DNA from: Gemmatimonadota bacterium
GTDB lineage: Bacteria > Gemmatimonadota > Gemmatimonadetes > Gemmatimonadales > GWC2-71-9
DNA: 64,000 bases
Assembly (NCBI GenBank): GCA_009692185.1
Contig: SHZT01000002.1
Coordinates: 221,455 to 285,454 of the forward strand
Direction of reading: 5' to 3'
Shown: one piece after another, positions 18,540 through 35,889 of the stretch
Numbering within the stretch: the stretch's first letter is position 1
How the letters are laid out: every line of letters starts with the position of its first letter
Position numbers and translations under genes: made by a program
The notes under the pieces: model-generated
What the model saw: only the letters and a program-made list of their open reading frames with translations
What the model was told of the DNA's origin: nothing
Database searches by the model: none

Positions 18540-19175
18540 GTGGGCCTACATCTCAATTTCGAGCTCCGCCTCCCCGGTACACGGTCTCCTGCGCAGGTGA
18601 CCGCCGTGCTTACACACCTTCGTGGATTCGCCCTGACATTGCGTTTCAAGGGAGTCTCCGACAGGTACGAACGGGGCGGGGACGGCCTCCGGTTTCTGGC
18701 TTCGGTCCTCGCCGAAGGGTTCCCGGACGACACTCCGCGGATGATCGGTGATGTCGATATGGTGCAGGGGTTTTCGGTCCATCCCGGAGACGGATGTGAG
18801 ACGGCCGCGTTCGCGTTCATGAGGAGAACGGACGAGAGCGGCAGTCACACCGAGTGGTTCTGGCATTCGTCCTGCAAGACGCAGTACGCGTCCGTCATCA
18901 GCGACAGTCATTTGGTGACATGTCACGCTGGCTTGGTCAAAATCCTCGACGAGGCGATCCGGATTGGCGTGGATGTCGTGGTGCGGGATGAGACCCACTA
19001 CTGGGACACGCGTGACGAGGAACGGCTGATCGCGGAGGTCGGCGCGATGAACCGGATCGTGGCGGCGTTCGCCGGCAAGTTGAGCGACCTCAGCGGAATG
19101 CCCGACGGGCACCTGCGCTCCCCGATCTTTCGACACCCGCGTTTCGAGCGCCTCGAGATGGATCTGGACGAGTAG
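18540..19175 (+). CDS. Uncharacterised protein with WFWHSSCKTQYA motif
   Basis: 211 aa from a GTG at 18540 (a TTG at 18513 would extend it into the preceding gene). No signal peptide or membrane segment. The central WFWHSSCKTQYASV, then CHAGLVKILDEAIRIGVDVVVRDETHYWDTRDEERLIAEV, recall a family of conserved hypothetical proteins with a W-x-CKTQYA core and an acidic ETHYWDTRD loop. I do not know a function for it. The pattern of Trp, Cys, His and acidic residues could form a binding pocket. It lies 7 nt after the aspartic protease-like gene, so an operon of the two is likely. Confidence 0.65.
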   Translation: MGLHLNFELRLPGTRSPAQVTAVLTHLRGFALTLRFKGVSDRYERGGDGLRFLASVLAEGFPDDTPRMIGDVDMVQGFSVHPGDGCETAAFAFMRRTDESGSHTEWFWHSSCKTQYASVISDSHLVTCHAGLVKILDEAIRIGVDVVVRDETHYWDTRDEERLIAEVGAMNRIVAAFAGKLSDLSGMPDGHLRSPIFRHPRFERLEMDLDE

Positions 19176-19244
19176 GAAACAAGCGCCCGGTCGGTTCACT
19201 CAGGGACGCCCGAACCGGTTGCAGACAGGGGCGTTTGATCCGCT

Positions 19245-20132
19245 TTACCTCGCGCCGCACCCAACGCACCAGGGAGCGGGGCAAGCCTCTGCGGTCGTGC
19301 CAGCTACCCCTGCGCCCCCGTCCGTCCAGACCACCACCGCACCACACCGGCCTTCGCCGAACTCCCGCGGCGTCATGGACGCCAGTGGATACACCTCAAT
19401 CGCCAGGATGTCTTTCAGCTGAACGTCGTCCAGCGGCAGTTGCGACCGCCGACCATTGACGTAGCCCTCAAGCCCGCAGGGGGCGGTCTGACCGCTCCGG
19501 AAGCCGCTGTAGGTAGTGCCCCGCTTCGCCGTTTCACCGCAGTCCACGTCACCGCTCTGGCTTTCCGCGTACATCGTGGCCCCCGGGCTCGCGTCCGTCG
19601 AGGAGGGGCGCGGAGTGGCCTTCAGGCAGACATTCTGGAGGGCACGATTGCGGCGAAGAACCTCGCTCGCGCGCCGCCCCCCGCTCCGTTCGATTTCATC
19701 ACGCGTGAAGTAGTACGCCTGCGGAATCTCGCGCCGGCGACGGTAGAAGCTCGCGAGCTGCGGATAGACCAGGAGGTCGAACGCGTCGACCGCGACCTGG
19801 TCGGTGTCACCCGCGACAGGTCGCAGGTAGAGCGTCCCGAGATCCACAGCGTTCCCCAGAGTTCCGGCGAGCGACGTTCGAATGGGGACGTACCCCCCGC
19901 GCCGGAGCATCACGATCGTGTCCCCCACCCCGGCGTTCTTGACGCGGAACTTGCCGTCTTTCCCGCTCCGCTCACCCGTGCTTGTGTGATAGAGATACAC
20001 CTCCACCACGGGCAGCGGCCTGCTCGAGGCGGTATCAAGCACCGTACCGGTGATGGTCCTGCCTTGGCCGTGGACCTGGGCGGTGAGACTGACGAGGAGC
20101 AGGCAGTTCAGAAAGGCAAAAGAGCTACGCAT
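19245..20132 (-). CDS. Secreted regulatory-like domain plus plug-like protein
   Basis: 295 aa. The start at ATG 20132 has a strong GGGAGG five bases upstream. Signal peptide about 1-22 (FLNCLLLVSLTAQVHG). Residues about 23-105 are a carboxypeptidase-regulatory-like domain (GTVLDTASSRPLP, KDGKFRVKN). Residues about 130-275 resemble a TonB plug: YYFTRDEIERSGGRRASEVLRR, YVNGRRSQL, DILAIEVYPLASMTPREFG and the terminal CGAVVVWTDGG, equivalent to the plug end. The middle has an extra Cys-containing loop of about 60 residues and the tail is Cys-rich. No barrel follows. It is a third member of the family at 1-1201. Confidence 0.78.
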   Translation of the reverse strand: MRSSFAFLNCLLLVSLTAQVHGQGRTITGTVLDTASSRPLPVVEVYLYHTSTGERSGKDGKFRVKNAGVGDTIVMLRRGGYVPIRTSLAGTLGNAVDLGTLYLRPVAGDTDQVAVDAFDLLVYPQLASFYRRRREIPQAYYFTRDEIERSGGRRASEVLRRNRALQNVCLKATPRPSSTDASPGATMYAESQSGDVDCGETAKRGTTYSGFRSGQTAPCGLEGYVNGRRSQLPLDDVQLKDILAIEVYPLASMTPREFGEGRCGAVVVWTDGGAGVAGTTAEACPAPWCVGCGAR

Positions 20133-20177
20133 GTGACACCTCCCGATACCACAACCTGACTGTATCATAATACCGAT

Positions 20178-20206
20178 TCAGTAGGACGTTGCTGGAAAAG
20201 TGTCAA
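20178..20206 (-). promoter_or_regulatory. Candidate promoter for the plug-like gene at 19245
   Basis: Minus strand: -35 TTGACA (20201-20206), 17-bp spacer, -10 TACTGA (20178-20183). Predicted start is near 20171, about 40 nt from the ATG. The -35 is a perfect consensus. Confidence 0.6.
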
Positions 20207-20237
20207 GCCAAGGGAAGGACACCAGCTTAGGACAGAA

Positions 20238-20255
20238 TGTCCCCGGGTTGGGACA
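20238..20255. promoter_or_regulatory. Inverted repeat in divergent spacer, operator-like
   Basis: TGTCCC (20238-20243) and GGGACA (20250-20255) are perfect 6-bp arms around CGGGTT. It lies upstream of the -35 of the minus-strand promoter, between two envelope genes. It could be a regulator site; nothing in the window identifies the regulator. Confidence 0.35.
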
Positions 20256-20283
20256 TGCGGAACGGAAACAAGCCGCGTGTCAC

Positions 20284-20306
20284 GTTGTAAGTCCTTACTT
20301 AACAAC
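20284..20306 (+). promoter_or_regulatory. Second inverted repeat next to a TATGAT box
   Basis: GTTGTAAG (20284-20291) and CTTAACAAC (20298-20306) pair with a single bulge. A TATGAT (20311-20316) follows 4 nt later and could be the -10 of the barrel gene. No convincing -35 is seen, which would fit an activator-dependent promoter, but this is speculative. Confidence 0.3.
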
Positions 20307-20375
20307 CCGTTATGATGGGACCTTCTTGGCACACCGCGTGCATCTCTCGCCGGTGACCACTGCAACAGGTTCCCA

Positions 20376-21131
20376 ATGACGTTTGTCCGGTCCTCGGTCG
20401 TTGCCCTTCTGGCCTTTCTGGTGCTGGCGTCAAATGGCGCCGCCCAGGCCCAAGGCCGCGGGTTCATGTTCAAGCGGCCCGTCGGAAGCCTCACCCTCCG
20501 CGGCGGTTTCGCGGTCCCGTACGCCCACAGCGACATCTTCTCGTTCACGATGTCACAGCTCACCGTCGATCGCAGTGACCTCACCACGCTGGCGGCGGAC
20601 GCTGACCTGGCAATGTGGCTGACTCCGAGCGTGGACGTGGTCCTCAGCTCGGCGTACTCCGGCCGGAACAACCAGTCGGAGTTCAGGGGTTGGCTGGACA
20701 ACAACAACGGGCCGATCGAGCAGAGGACACTGTTCGAGCGGGTTCCGGTGACACTCAATCTCAAGGTCTACCTCAAGCCCCGCGGTCGCGAGATCGGCCG
20801 GTTCGCCTGGCTCCCGACGCGGCTCGACGCGTATGCAGGTGCGGGAGCGGGCGTCATGTGGTACCGCTTCCGGCAAACCGGCGATTTCATCGACTTCGCG
20901 ACGCTCAAGGTGTTCAACGACCGCTATGAATCGACCGGAGCCACGCTCATGGGCCAGGCGCTCGCGGGAGCAGAAATGTCGCTGAGCCCGTTGTTCTTCC
21001 TGAACACCGAGGTGCGGTATGGCTTCGCCCGCTCGGGCATGAGCAACGACTTCGTCGGCTTCCAGAAGATCGACCTGGCCGGGTTCTCGGCAACGGTGGG
21101 CGCGGGATTCCGCTTCCCGAGGTGGCCATGA
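20376..21131 (+). CDS. Outer-membrane beta-barrel protein
   Basis: 251 aa. Signal peptide about 1-26 (VVALLAFLVLASNGAAQAQG). The mature part shows alternating hydrophobic/polar strands separated by turns: LTLRGGFAVPYAH, VDVVLSSAYSGRN, VPVTLNLKVYLKP, LDAYAGAGAGVMWYRF, FLNTEVRYGFA, and a C-terminal FSATVGAGFRFPRW with an aromatic near the end, as expected for outer-membrane barrels of eight to ten strands. No named family recognised. The last codons overlap the start of the next gene, suggesting a two-gene operon for envelope components. Confidence 0.75.
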   Translation: MTFVRSSVVALLAFLVLASNGAAQAQGRGFMFKRPVGSLTLRGGFAVPYAHSDIFSFTMSQLTVDRSDLTTLAADADLAMWLTPSVDVVLSSAYSGRNNQSEFRGWLDNNNGPIEQRTLFERVPVTLNLKVYLKPRGREIGRFAWLPTRLDAYAGAGAGVMWYRFRQTGDFIDFATLKVFNDRYESTGATLMGQALAGAEMSLSPLFFLNTEVRYGFARSGMSNDFVGFQKIDLAGFSATVGAGFRFPRWP

Positions 21132-22303
21132 TGAATGCGCGGACATTGATTGGCGCCCTGTTGCTCGGCCCGGTAGTGCTCCTCGCTTCCCGGGAAGCGG
21201 TGGCGCAGGAGCGTGATACCGATCCGCGCTGGTTGCCATGGATTGGCTGCTGGGCCCCGGTCGAGATCGCAGATTCGTCTGCGGCCGAAGTGGAGCGCCG
21301 GTATAGAGCGGTGCTCTGCGTGATTCCGGCCGCCGAACCCTCCGCCATCGAGATCCTGACCATTGAAGACGGAGCGGTCACCGCGCGGGGCCACGTCGAC
21401 GCGGCCGGCCGGGCGCTCGCCGCGGAACGGGATGGTTGCCGCGGGACCGAGACCGCTGATTGGTCGCCTGATGGTGTTCGCGTGTATCTCCATTCGGAAT
21501 TCACCTGCGGGAGCGACACGCCCCGGCGGGCGAGCGGGCTCATGGTGATCACGCCGCGGGGCGACTGGCTGGATATCCGGGGATCGGCTTCCGGGCGCCA
21601 GCGGGGCGTGCGCGTCGCGCGATACGAGATGGCTTCCCCGGCACGGGAAACGCTGCCGGCCGAGGTCATCCAGGCACTCGAGGCCCCGGCCCTGGAGAAC
21701 GTCCAGTCGCGGGACATTGCCGGCAGCGTCATTACGCCGGCACAGGTGATCGAGGCGTCGCAGAGGGTCGAGACCCGCGTGGTCGAGGCGTGGCTGGCTT
21801 TGAGCGTGTGGCACGGACCGCCGGTACGCAGCAAGGAACTGGTCGACATGTCCAGCGCCGGTGTGCCAACCAGCGTCACCGACCTGGTGGTCGCGCTCTC
21901 GTATCCAAAGTGGTTTTCGCTCAACCGGCCCGAGCGCCAAGCCGACGCGGCGGCCGGCGAGCATGAAGCCTATCTCGCGGGCGGGAGCGGCGGTGTCTAT
22001 CCCTTCTACTGGCCGTACGAATACAACCGTGGATACGACTCCTACAATGGATACGGTTGGTATCCAGGTGGCGAGCCGGTCGTCATCGTCGTGCGCGACA
22101 CCAAGACGGAAGGTGAGCACGGCCAGGTAGTGAACGGGCAAGGATACAAGGCGGGCAATTCGGCGAAGAGCTCCGCTTCATCGACGACGAACAGGCGCAA
22201 TGAAAGCAGCTCTTCGTCATCGAGTTCCGAAACGTCTTCCTCCCAGTCGTCCTCCTCGTCCGGCAGCGACAGCTCGGAACGGACCGCGCACCCCCGTCCG
22301 TAG
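21128..22303 (+). CDS. Secreted protein with Ser-rich C-terminus
   Basis: About 391 aa. The start ATG overlaps the upstream stop as ATGA; the next codon is also ATG and better spaced from AGGTGG. Signal peptide to about residue 27 (LLASREAVAQ). The mature N-terminus has a conserved-looking WLPWIGCWAPVE, reminiscent of heme or lipid-binding calycin-like starts, but I cannot assign a family. Residues about 280-310 are Tyr/Gly-rich (YPFYWPYEYNRGYDSYNGYG). The last 50 residues are mostly Ser with Asn/Glu, likely disordered. It is probably coexpressed with the barrel protein before it and exported to the periplasm or cell surface. Confidence 0.7.
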   Translation: MMNARTLIGALLLGPVVLLASREAVAQERDTDPRWLPWIGCWAPVEIADSSAAEVERRYRAVLCVIPAAEPSAIEILTIEDGAVTARGHVDAAGRALAAERDGCRGTETADWSPDGVRVYLHSEFTCGSDTPRRASGLMVITPRGDWLDIRGSASGRQRGVRVARYEMASPARETLPAEVIQALEAPALENVQSRDIAGSVITPAQVIEASQRVETRVVEAWLALSVWHGPPVRSKELVDMSSAGVPTSVTDLVVALSYPKWFSLNRPERQADAAAGEHEAYLAGGSGGVYPFYWPYEYNRGYDSYNGYGWYPGGEPVVIVVRDTKTEGEHGQVVNGQGYKAGNSAKSSASSTTNRRNESSSSSSSSETSSSQSSSSSGSDSSERTAHPRP

Positions 22304-22456
22304 GCTCACGGCGATCCCTCGCGCGAGGAACGGGGGCGGCTGGTCGTTGACATGCCGTTGACGGACGCGCGGCATTCTGCTGGCCATGACAACCCGGCAC
22401 CCGTGCATTGACCGCATGACGCCTGCGGCGTTAATGACGGCCGAGGAGTTCCTGCG

Positions 22457-22478
22457 CCCTCTCCCTGACGGGAGAGGG
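22457..22478. repeat. REP-like hairpin CCCTCTCCC/GGGAGAGGG
   Basis: Perfect 9-bp arms CCCTCTCCC and GGGAGAGGG around a TGAC loop, between convergent genes and just beyond a terminator. A degenerate copy lies at 18004-18025. Hairpins of this sequence are common intergenic repeats in many bacteria as far as I recall. Confidence 0.6.
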
Positions 22479-22491
22479 GAAAGGCTGAGGC

Positions 22492-22525
22492 AAAAAAAGA
22501 GGCACGGCTCACCGCCGTGCCTCTT
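22492..22525 (-). terminator. Intrinsic terminator of the LVIVD gene
   Basis: On the minus strand a perfect 11-bp stem (AGAGGCACGGC pairing with GCCGTGCCTCT) with a GGTGA loop is followed by seven T residues. It begins about 30 nt after the LVIVD-repeat gene stop. It is nearly identical to the rpoC terminator at 24059-24092. Confidence 0.9.
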
Positions 22526-22553
22526 CGCTCCTCGACGCTTCCCCGCTCCGGGA

Positions 22554-23975
22554 CTAGTAGACGATCATTTCCTGGGTCTGCGGATTCAGGTGCGGAACGG
22601 TCAGCGCACCGGTAAAGACCGTGGGGTCCACCTGGTACACGTTGAGACCGTTGAACATGTCGCTTTCGTAGATGTACCCGCCGTACCAGTAGCTCCCCCA
22701 GATCCGCCCCTGGCCCGGCGCCGGATCCGCCCACACCAGCTCCTTCGGCTTCATGGGGTCGGTGACATCCACGACGGCGGTCCCGGACTGGTAGCTGCCG
22801 TGCACCAGCAGGCGCCGGCCGGGAATGGGAATGAAGTGGTAGTTGTGAATGGTGCAGGCTTCGACAGCGGTCTGCGGCCGCGGCAGGATGTGCCAAGTGA
22901 TGAACTTCCCGGTTTCGGCGTCGAACAGGAAAATCGCCTTCATCGCCTCCGTCTGGAACTCGCCGGGCCTGCCGTTGGGGATCGGGGTCCCGGTGGCCAT
23001 GCAGCGCGGCTGGGTCCCGCCACCCGGCTCCGTGCCGAGGGCAATGATCTTGCCGTCGTAGCTGACCGCGGCCGAGTGCCAGCCGTTGATGTCAGGATGC
23101 GTGAGCTCCAGAAGCTGGCGCGGATTGACCGGGTCTGTGATGTCGAAGACGAGCGCTTTCGGCGAGCAGGCGCCGTACAGGCGATGGAGCGCGGTGTTGA
23201 TGAAGAGGTCGTGACAGCCGTTGCCGACTTCGATGTTGTTGTTCACCACCCGGGCGACCGACGGCGTATCAATCGGTATCTCCACCGCCACGATGCGGCC
23301 CCGCGGACCCACGTTGCAGCCACCGGCGGAGTAGACGATCAGCCGGTTCTTCGCCAGGTCGGGATACATGGTGGCGGTGTGCGATCCGCATTCCACCCGG
23401 ACCGCGGTCACGAAATTGTCGGCCGACACCTTGGTCCAGTCGTCCGCCTGGAAGATCTGCAGCCCCTTGAAGGTGACCGGGCTCTCGCCGGCCGGCGTGC
23501 CGGGGGCGCACGCCTGCTTAATGTCGTTGTTGGGGAGCCCGCGGGCCTGGTCGGTGGTGCGGATCAGGATCTTGTTCCACACCAGCACATCGCCCTGGGT
23601 CCCGGCGCAGCTGACCTGGGCCACCTGCTTCGGGGCTTTGGGATCACTGATGTCCACCACCCGGAAACCATCGTAGCTGCCTTGGAACGCGAAACCGCCC
23701 CAGAACGCCAGGTCGCTGTTCGTCATGCTGTTGATGCGGTCGCCCGTCGGCGTGGTGGTCACCCGGGGCGAGGCGCCGATCCGGCGGATGCCGGCGCTCG
23801 TCGGAAACGGCTGTCCGGCGATTGTGGGGTTCGAATTGATGGAGACTTGGGGACGGGCTTGGCCGCCGGCACGGCCTTGCCCCGCGGCAGGGGCCTGGCC
23901 GCCGGCGGGGGCTTGGCCCTCGGCCGGAGCAGGAATGAGCAAGGCCACTAGCGAGACCACTGACAGAACCTTCAT
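22554..23975 (-). CDS. Secreted LVIVD-repeat protein
   Basis: 473 aa. The ATG at 23975 has GGAGG seven bases upstream and opens a signal peptide (KVLSVVSLVALLIPAPAEG). Low-complexity GQAPAGG repeats follow (residues about 19-40). The body carries LVIVD-type beta-propeller repeats recognisable by D(I/V)(S/T)DPxxP: FRVVDISDPKAPKQV, VFDITDPVNPRQL, VVDVTDPMKPKEL, together with several paired Cys. Such proteins are predicted surface or periplasmic propellers; substrate unknown. It starts about 140 nt after rpoC, behind the rpoC terminator, so it should have its own promoter, which I could not locate. Confidence 0.85.
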   Translation of the reverse strand: MKVLSVVSLVALLIPAPAEGQAPAGGQAPAAGQGRAGGQARPQVSINSNPTIAGQPFPTSAGIRRIGASPRVTTTPTGDRINSMTNSDLAFWGGFAFQGSYDGFRVVDISDPKAPKQVAQVSCAGTQGDVLVWNKILIRTTDQARGLPNNDIKQACAPGTPAGESPVTFKGLQIFQADDWTKVSADNFVTAVRVECGSHTATMYPDLAKNRLIVYSAGGCNVGPRGRIVAVEIPIDTPSVARVVNNNIEVGNGCHDLFINTALHRLYGACSPKALVFDITDPVNPRQLLELTHPDINGWHSAAVSYDGKIIALGTEPGGGTQPRCMATGTPIPNGRPGEFQTEAMKAIFLFDAETGKFITWHILPRPQTAVEACTIHNYHFIPIPGRRLLVHGSYQSGTAVVDVTDPMKPKELVWADPAPGQGRIWGSYWYGGYIYESDMFNGLNVYQVDPTVFTGALTVPHLNPQTQEMIVY

Positions 23976-24058
23976 CGCGAACCTCCGGGTGGTTGGTGCG
24001 GTTGGTGACGAACTGAAACCAACACAGGGACGACCCGGGCGCAAGGCCGCGCGGGGCC

Positions 24059-24092
24059 AAAGAAAAGAGGCACGGCGAACAGCCGCGCCTCT
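24059..24092 (-). terminator. Intrinsic terminator of the rpoBC operon
   Basis: Minus strand: 11-nt arms AGAGGCGCGGC and GCCGTGCCTCT (one G-T pair), loop TGTTC, then TTTTCTTT. It lies 23 nt after the rpoC stop. The stem differs from the terminator at 22492 by one base, although the genes are unrelated. Confidence 0.88.
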
Positions 24093-24114
24093 CTGTTTTA
24101 CGAGATACCTGGAC

Positions 24115-28428
<4,314 letters not shown>

Positions 28429-28432
28429 GGTG

Positions 28433-32932
<4,500 letters not shown>

Positions 32933-33079
32933 CAGTTATTCCTCACGAACGCAAATAGCCCACGGGTCCAGCGCCCGGAGGGCGGGGGACTGAATGTGGG
33001 GCTCGCGGAGCGAGCGATTGTATCGTTCTTCGTGCATGCGCCCCCGTCTGGCTGAAGTGGAACCCGGGCCCTCAGCCAA

Positions 33080-33096
33080 CCGCCCGTAACGGGCGG
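33080..33096 (-). other. Hairpin in the rplL-rpoB spacer
   Basis: CCGCCCG and CGGGCGG, perfect 7-bp arms with a TAA/TTA loop, about 20 nt after rplL. No T-run follows. In E. coli the same spacer holds a partial attenuator and an RNase III site that set the rplL:rpoB ratio; a similar role here is only inferred from position. The rest of the 32933-33115 spacer shows nothing else I can assign. Confidence 0.5.
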
Positions 33097-33115
33097 AGGC
33101 CGGTCCTGGGACTTC

Positions 33116-33502
33116 CTACTTCAGTTCGACGGTTGCGCCCTGCTCTTCCAGCTTCTTCTTGATGGCCTGGGCCTCGTCCTTCGAAACGCCTTCACGCACG
33201 GTCCCGGGGACGTTGTCCACCAGGTCCTTGGCTTCCTTGAGCCCAAGGCTGGTGACTTCCCGGACTGCCTTGATGACCTGGATCTTCTTGGCGCCGCCCT
33301 CCTTGAGCACAACTGTGAACTCGGTCTGCTCTTCTTCGACCGGAGCAGCCGCCGCTGCCGGGCCGGCCGCAGCCGCCGGGGCCGCCGCGATGGTGACGTT
33401 GAACTTCGTCTTGAAGGTCTCGATCAGTTCCGCCAGGTCGAACACCGACATGTTGCCGATGGCGTCGAGAATCTCGTCCTTGCTCAGTGTCTTGGTGGTC
33501 AT
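33116..33502 (-). CDS. rplL: 50S ribosomal protein L7/L12
   Basis: 128 aa. It forms the multimeric stalk that recruits translation GTPases. The N-terminal dimerisation domain is [26 protein letters not shown], the Ala-rich hinge is [20 protein letters not shown], and the C-terminal domain has [38 protein letters not shown]. The length is typical. It lies 24 nt after rplJ. Confidence 0.98.
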   Translation of the reverse strand: MTTKTLSKDEILDAIGNMSVFDLAELIETFKTKFNVTIAAAPAAAAGPAAAAAPVEEEQTEFTVVLKEGGAKKIQVIKAVREVTSLGLKEAKDLVDNVPGTVREGVSKDEAQAIKKKLEEQGATVELK

Positions 33503-33526
33503 GCTCGTTCTCTCTTGGGGAACTGG

Positions 33527-34051
33527 TTAAGCAGCGCCGCCGCGCTGCGTCTTGAGCGCCTCGAGGGCGCCAACCCACTGCTGCAACAATCCGTTCATCA
33601 TGCCGAGCATGCCCTGCAGGGGCGCCTGCAACGCGCCCCCCAGCTGGGCCAGCATCACCTCGCGCGACGGAAGCGTCGCGAGCCGCCCGACTTCCGACGC
33701 GGTGATCCGCTCGCCCTCCAGCAACCCGGCCTTGATGGTCGGGTGCTGGAATTCCTTGTGGAAGTCGGCGAGGATCTTCGCCGCACCCACCGGGTCGGCG
33801 CCGGCAAACACCAAGCCGGTCGGCCCCGACAGCACGTCGTCCAGCCCGGTGATCTTAGCTTCTTCCAGCGCGCGGGCCGCGAGCGTGTTCTTCACGACCG
33901 TGTACCCGGCGCCCACGCCGCGCAGCCGGCTGCGCAACACGGTCATGCGCTTGACCGGGAGGCCGGTGAAATCCGTCACGTAGATGGTCTTCGAGCCCAA
34001 CAGCTGTTTCTTCAGCTCGGCGACCACCCCGCCCTTGTCCGTCTTGTTCAT
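33527..34051 (-). CDS. rplJ: 50S ribosomal protein L10
   Basis: 174 aa, the stalk base that carries L7/L12 dimers on its C-terminal helix. Motifs: [47 protein letters not shown] and [31 protein letters not shown]. The start overlaps the rplA stop as ATGA, so there is no untranslated leader of the kind used for L10 autoregulation in E. coli. Confidence 0.97.
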   Translation of the reverse strand: MNKTDKGGVVAELKKQLLGSKTIYVTDFTGLPVKRMTVLRSRLRGVGAGYTVVKNTLAARALEEAKITGLDDVLSGPTGLVFAGADPVGAAKILADFHKEFQHPTIKAGLLEGERITASEVGRLATLPSREVMLAQLGGALQAPLQGMLGMMNGLLQQWVGALEALKTQRGGAA

Positions 34052-34737
34052 CGGTACCCCGCTACGTCGACCTTGGCACCAGGCCCCATCGTGCTCGATA
34101 CCGTGATGGACTTGATGTACTCGCCCTTCGCCGCCGACGGCTTGGCCCGCACCACGGCGTCCAGGAACGCGTTCAGGTTGTCGTGCAGCTGCTCAACGCT
34201 GAACGAGCGCCTGCCGATCGGCGCGTGGAGATTGCCGGTCTTGTCCACCCGGAACTCGATCTTGCCGGCCTTCACCTCGCGCACCGCTTTCGCGACATCC
34301 ATCGTGACCGTGCCGGACTTGGGGTTCGGCATGAGCCCGCGGGGGCCCAGGACCCGGCCCAGCTGGCCCACCTGTCCCATGAGGTCCGGCGTCGCGATGA
34401 TCACGTCGGTATCCATCCAGCCTTCCTTGATCTTCTGGATGTATTCGACGCCCACCATGTCGGCACCCGCGGCCTCGGCTTCCTTGGCCTTTTCACCGGC
34501 CGCCAGCACCAGCACGCGCACCTTCTTGCCCACGCCGTGGGGGAGCACCACCGTGCCGCGGACGATCTGGTCCGCGTGCTTGGGGTCCACGCCCAGGTTG
34601 AGGGCGACGTCGACACTCTCGTCGAACTTGGCGAACGCCGCGCCCTTCACTTTTTCCACCGCCTCGCGGGTGGTGTAGGACCGCAGGCGGTCGAATGACG
34701 CCGCAGCTGCCCGGAACCGCTTCCCGACGTACGGCAT
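34048..34737 (-). CDS. rplA: 50S ribosomal protein L1
   Basis: 229 aa, the canonical length. It forms the L1 stalk at the E-site and represses the L11 operon in E. coli. Motifs: [51 protein letters not shown] and the C-terminal [21 protein letters not shown]. It overlaps the rplK stop by 1 nt. Confidence 0.98.
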   Translation of the reverse strand: MPYVGKRFRAAAASFDRLRSYTTREAVEKVKGAAFAKFDESVDVALNLGVDPKHADQIVRGTVVLPHGVGKKVRVLVLAAGEKAKEAEAAGADMVGVEYIQKIKEGWMDTDVIIATPDLMGQVGQLGRVLGPRGLMPNPKSGTVTMDVAKAVREVKAGKIEFRVDKTGNLHAPIGRRSFSVEQLHDNLNAFLDAVVRAKPSAAKGEYIKSITVSSTMGPGAKVDVAGYR

Positions 34738-35189
34738 CAGTCGATCACCTCGACGCCCATGGACCGCGCCGTGCCGGCAATCATCCGCATGGCGGAATCA
34801 AGGCTGGCGGCGTTCAGGTCAGGCATCTTGAGCTGGGCGATCTTCTTCACCTGGGCGCGGGTGACCTTGCCCACCTTGATCCGGTTGGGCTGGCCCGATC
34901 CCTTTTCGATCCCGGCTTCCATGGCGATCAACGTCGCCGCGGGAGGCGTCTTGGTAATGAAGGTGAACGACCGGTCGGAATAGATCGTGACTTCGACCGG
35001 AATGGTGGTTCCGGCCTGCGACTGGGTCTTGGCGTTGAACTGCTTGCAGAACTCCATGATGTTGACGCCGTGCGGACCCAGCGCCGTGCCCACCGGAGGC
35101 GCAGGGTTGGCCTGCCCACCCGGGACCTGCAGCTTCACGAACGCCGTGACCCTCTTGCCTTTACCTGCCGGCTTTGCTGGCGCTGCCAT
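34737..35189 (-). CDS. rplK: 50S ribosomal protein L11
   Basis: 150 aa. It forms the GTPase-associated centre with the L10/L12 stalk and is the thiostrepton-binding partner. Motifs: [36 protein letters not shown] with the conserved Pro pair, TPPAATLI and [10 protein letters not shown]. It is preceded by a 142-nt spacer containing a long palindrome and a likely SD (GAGGAG). Confidence 0.98.
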   Translation of the reverse strand: MAAPAKPAGKGKRVTAFVKLQVPGGQANPAPPVGTALGPHGVNIMEFCKQFNAKTQSQAGTTIPVEVTIYSDRSFTFITKTPPAATLIAMEAGIEKGSGQPNRIKVGKVTRAQVKKIAQLKMPDLNAASLDSAMRMIAGTARSMGVEVID

Positions 35190-35255
35190 GTGACTCCTCT
35201 TTTGCGTCGGGAGCGTCTCGCTCCCTGACTCCCACGTTTCGCCGTGGTCAGCCGT

Positions 35256-35332
35256 GGGGCGGGACGGGCAGGGCTGGCAGGGCGGGCGATTGACCTCCGC
35301 CCGCCCCGCCCGTCTTGCCCGACCTGCCCGCC
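35256..35332 (-). repeat. Imperfect palindrome after nusG (GGGCGGGCAGG-type)
   Basis: Left arm 35256-35288, spacer ATTGACCTC, right arm 35298-35332. About 26 of 33 aligned positions pair. Units such as GGGCGGG and GGGCAGG repeat within the arms. On the mRNA strand the 5' arm is G-rich and begins at the nusG stop codon itself (1-nt overlap). No T-run. The remaining spacer before rplK has a second small hairpin (GGAGCG/CGCTCC around 35210-35225) but no gene. Confidence 0.82.
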
Positions 35333-35889
35333 TAGTGTGCCCTCAACTGCAAGTAATCGAGCTCGACACCGGTCGGGCGCCCGAACAGACTGACCGACAC
35401 CCGTACCTTCCCCTTGTCGGACAGAACCTCTTCGACCGTGCCGCTGAAATCAGTGAACGGCCCTTCCACGATCTCCACCACCTGGCCGACGAGGAACGGA
35501 ATCTCGTCCTTCGGTTTTTCCGCTTCCGCCGGCTCTTCGATGCCCAGCAGCCGGTTGACTTCTTCCTGGCGCAACGGCTGGGGCGTCCAGCCCTGGCCCA
35601 CGAACTTGATCACGCCCTGGATACCGTTGATGACGTGCATGGTCTCCTGGTTCATGACCATTTCAACCAGCACGTACCCGGGGAACACCTTCCGTTCCAC
35701 CGTGACCTTCTTGCCGTTCTTGATCTCCACCATTTGCTGCACCGGCACCAGCGCCTGCCGGATCGGCTTCTCGTCCAGCGGGCGCGCGTCCGCCTGGATC
35801 TTGCGGTCGATCAGCGACCGGACCTTGTTCTCGTGCCCGGCCGTCGTCTGGATCGCGTACCAGCGATGCTCCACGGCGGTCCCGATCAC
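35332..35889 (-). CDS. nusG: Transcription termination/antitermination factor NusG
   Basis: 185 aa from a GTG that overlaps the secE stop (GTGA); an ATG 14 codons upstream lies within secE and is rejected. The NGN domain has [16 protein letters not shown] and [10 protein letters not shown], and the KOW domain has [25 protein letters not shown] with the final LDYLQLRAH. NusG binds RNA polymerase (rpoB/rpoC in the same cluster) and couples it to S10 of the ribosome. The usual secE-nusG pairing is kept. Confidence 0.97.
   Translation of the reverse strand: MIGTAVEHRWYAIQTTAGHENKVRSLIDRKIQADARPLDEKPIRQALVPVQQMVEIKNGKKVTVERKVFPGYVLVEMVMNQETMHVINGIQGVIKFVGQGWTPQPLRQEEVNRLLGIEEPAEAEKPKDEIPFLVGQVVEIVEGPFTDFSGTVEEVLSDKGKVRVSVSLFGRPTGVELDYLQLRAH

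Noticed and set aside
33080-33096. Intrinsic terminator between rplL and rpoB
   Set aside because: The hairpin is perfect but no T-tract follows on the minus strand; at most a partial attenuator.
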